Below are positions 63,429 to 64,000 of a stretch of DNA of 64,000 bases, one piece after another (positions within the stretch are counted from its first letter, which is position 1; every line of letters begins with the position of its first letter). The stretch covers positions 2,170,001 through 2,234,000 of the forward strand of contig NZ_FSRC01000001.1 in assembly GCF_900129785.1 (NCBI RefSeq), read 5' to 3'. The DNA comes from Algoriphagus halophilus. Its GTDB lineage: Bacteria; Bacteroidota; Bacteroidia; Cytophagales; Cyclobacteriaceae. The translations under genes and the position numbers were made by a program. The notes under the pieces were generated by a model, which ran no database searches, was not told the DNA's origin, and saw only the letters and a list, made by a program, of their open reading frames with translations.

Positions 63429-64000
63429 TCACTTTTGGGACAGTTGATGGGGTAAAACCCCTTCAAACTTCCTGATTAGGGAACGAAGTTGATTGCTGCT
63501 TTTTAACCCGCAGCTGGTGCTGATCACCTCCAGCTTCTGACCACTTGCCAACATTTTCACCGCTTTTTCCACCCGTAGTTTATCTCGATACTCCCCCAGG
63601 GTGATGCCTGTCGTCTTTTTGAAATTCCTACTTAAACTTCTTGGACTCATGCAGGCCTGTTCCCCCAATCTTTCTAAGCTCAAATCCTGATCCAGATTCC
63701 CTGCCATAAAATCCTGGATTTCATGGATCCGGGTATCCAGGTGATTTCGGAACTGAAGAAACACACTCAATTGAGGGTCTTCTTTCGACCTTCTCACATA
63801 CAAAACCAATTCCTTTGCAACCTTCATGGCCAGGATGGGCCCATACATTTCTTCCAACACATACAAAGACAAATCAATCCCTGAGGTAACCCCCGCACTG
63901 GAATAGATATTCTCATCTTTGACAAACAGCCGATCCTCCAACCAGTTGGTATTCGGGAATCGCTTTTGAAATTGTTTCAGGTATTTCCAATGTGTGGTAC
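63429..64000 (-). CDS. GlxA-type AraC-family transcriptional regulator (5' end missing)
   Basis: The frame is open to the window edge (residues THWKYLKQFQKRFPNTNW precede the internal TTG at 63941), so the gene begins beyond base 64000. The visible 190 residues contain the end of a DJ-1/PfpI sensing domain (IYSSAGVTSGIDLSLYVLEE) and a C-terminal AraC DNA-binding domain with two helix-turn-helix units (LGEQACMSPRSLSRNFKKTT and SNQLRSLIRKFEGVLP). It likely regulates the secreted DJ-1-like gene 56 bp downstream and perhaps others. Confidence 0.88.
   Translation of the reverse strand, partial: TTHWKYLKQFQKRFPNTNWLEDRLFVKDENIYSSAGVTSGIDLSLYVLEEMYGPILAMKVAKELVLYVRRSKEDPQLSVFLQFRNHLDTRIHEIQDFMAGNLDQDLSLERLGEQACMSPRSLSRNFKKTTGITLGEYRDKLRVEKAVKMLASGQKLEVISTSCGLKSSNQLRSLIRKFEGVLPHQLSQK

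Overview
The window is chromosomal DNA of a Bacteroidota bacterium, most likely a Cyclobacteriaceae/Algoriphagus-like member of the Cytophagales. The evidence is indirect: low to moderate G+C, promoters of the TTG/TAnnTTTG type, weak or absent Shine-Dalgarno sequences with frequent overlapping start/stop codons, outer-membrane lipoproteins and a TonB-dependent receptor, LytTR-type regulation, and protein families typical of that phylum (Wzi-like barrel, BY-kinases with Tyr tails, DUF4856/imelysin/HTTM operon, VPS10/BNR proteins). The species call is an inference.

Layout. 1-3403: housekeeping genes (partial GNAT, exonuclease/GIY-YIG fusion, FAD-dependent dehydrogenase). 3584-37003: one large surface-polysaccharide region. 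Its left part holds a membrane 4,6-dehydratase, a PLP aminotransferase, a PglC-like initiating transferase, a WecA/MraY-like transferase, two tandem WcaJ-like transferases and a Wzi-like outer-membrane protein. The middle part (28110 down to 12537, minus strand) is a long, tightly packed gene series: UDP-xylose synthase, SLC13 permease, cysC-cysD-cysN-cysQ, Wzx flippase, Wzy polymerase, sulfotransferase, pyruvyltransferase, GT4, GT26, GDP-mannose-3,5-epimerase-like SDR, cupin and UDP-glucose dehydrogenase. The right part carries two complete Wza-Wzc (export lipoprotein plus tyrosine autokinase) pairs separated by kdsB. Read together, this locus probably makes and exports an acidic, sulfated and possibly pyruvylated exopolysaccharide or capsule. 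Sulfate import, PAPS synthesis, sulfotransfer and PAP removal are all encoded side by side.

37133-44687: mixed accessory genes (GNAT, LLM flavin oxidoreductase, DoxX-like membrane protein, GH43-like enzyme with discoidin domain, msrB, polysaccharide deacetylase, GDPD). 44932-51233: a phosphorelay group with a lone receiver, a protein resembling a degenerate histidine-kinase ATPase domain, a lone Hpt, a LytTR response regulator and a convergent 1448-residue hybrid kinase. 51577-52983: secreted sulfatase. 53245-59373: a probable iron-uptake operon (DUF4856, imelysin, HTTM, TonB-dependent receptor) behind a consensus Bacteroidota promoter that is overlapped and preceded by three palindromes with the same TTTAGA/TCTAAA half-site. 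59466-62195: VPS10/BNR-repeat protein. 62338-64000: a secreted DJ-1/PfpI-like protein and a partial GlxA-type AraC regulator.

No rRNA, complete tRNA, CRISPR array, transposase or phage gene was seen. The most interesting points are the self-contained sulfation module, the operator array of the iron operon, the degenerate ATPase protein in the phosphorelay group, the duplicated Wza-Wzc systems with a repeat-encoded Gly-Tyr tail, and the concentration of four polyprenyl-phosphate sugar transferases within 5 kb.
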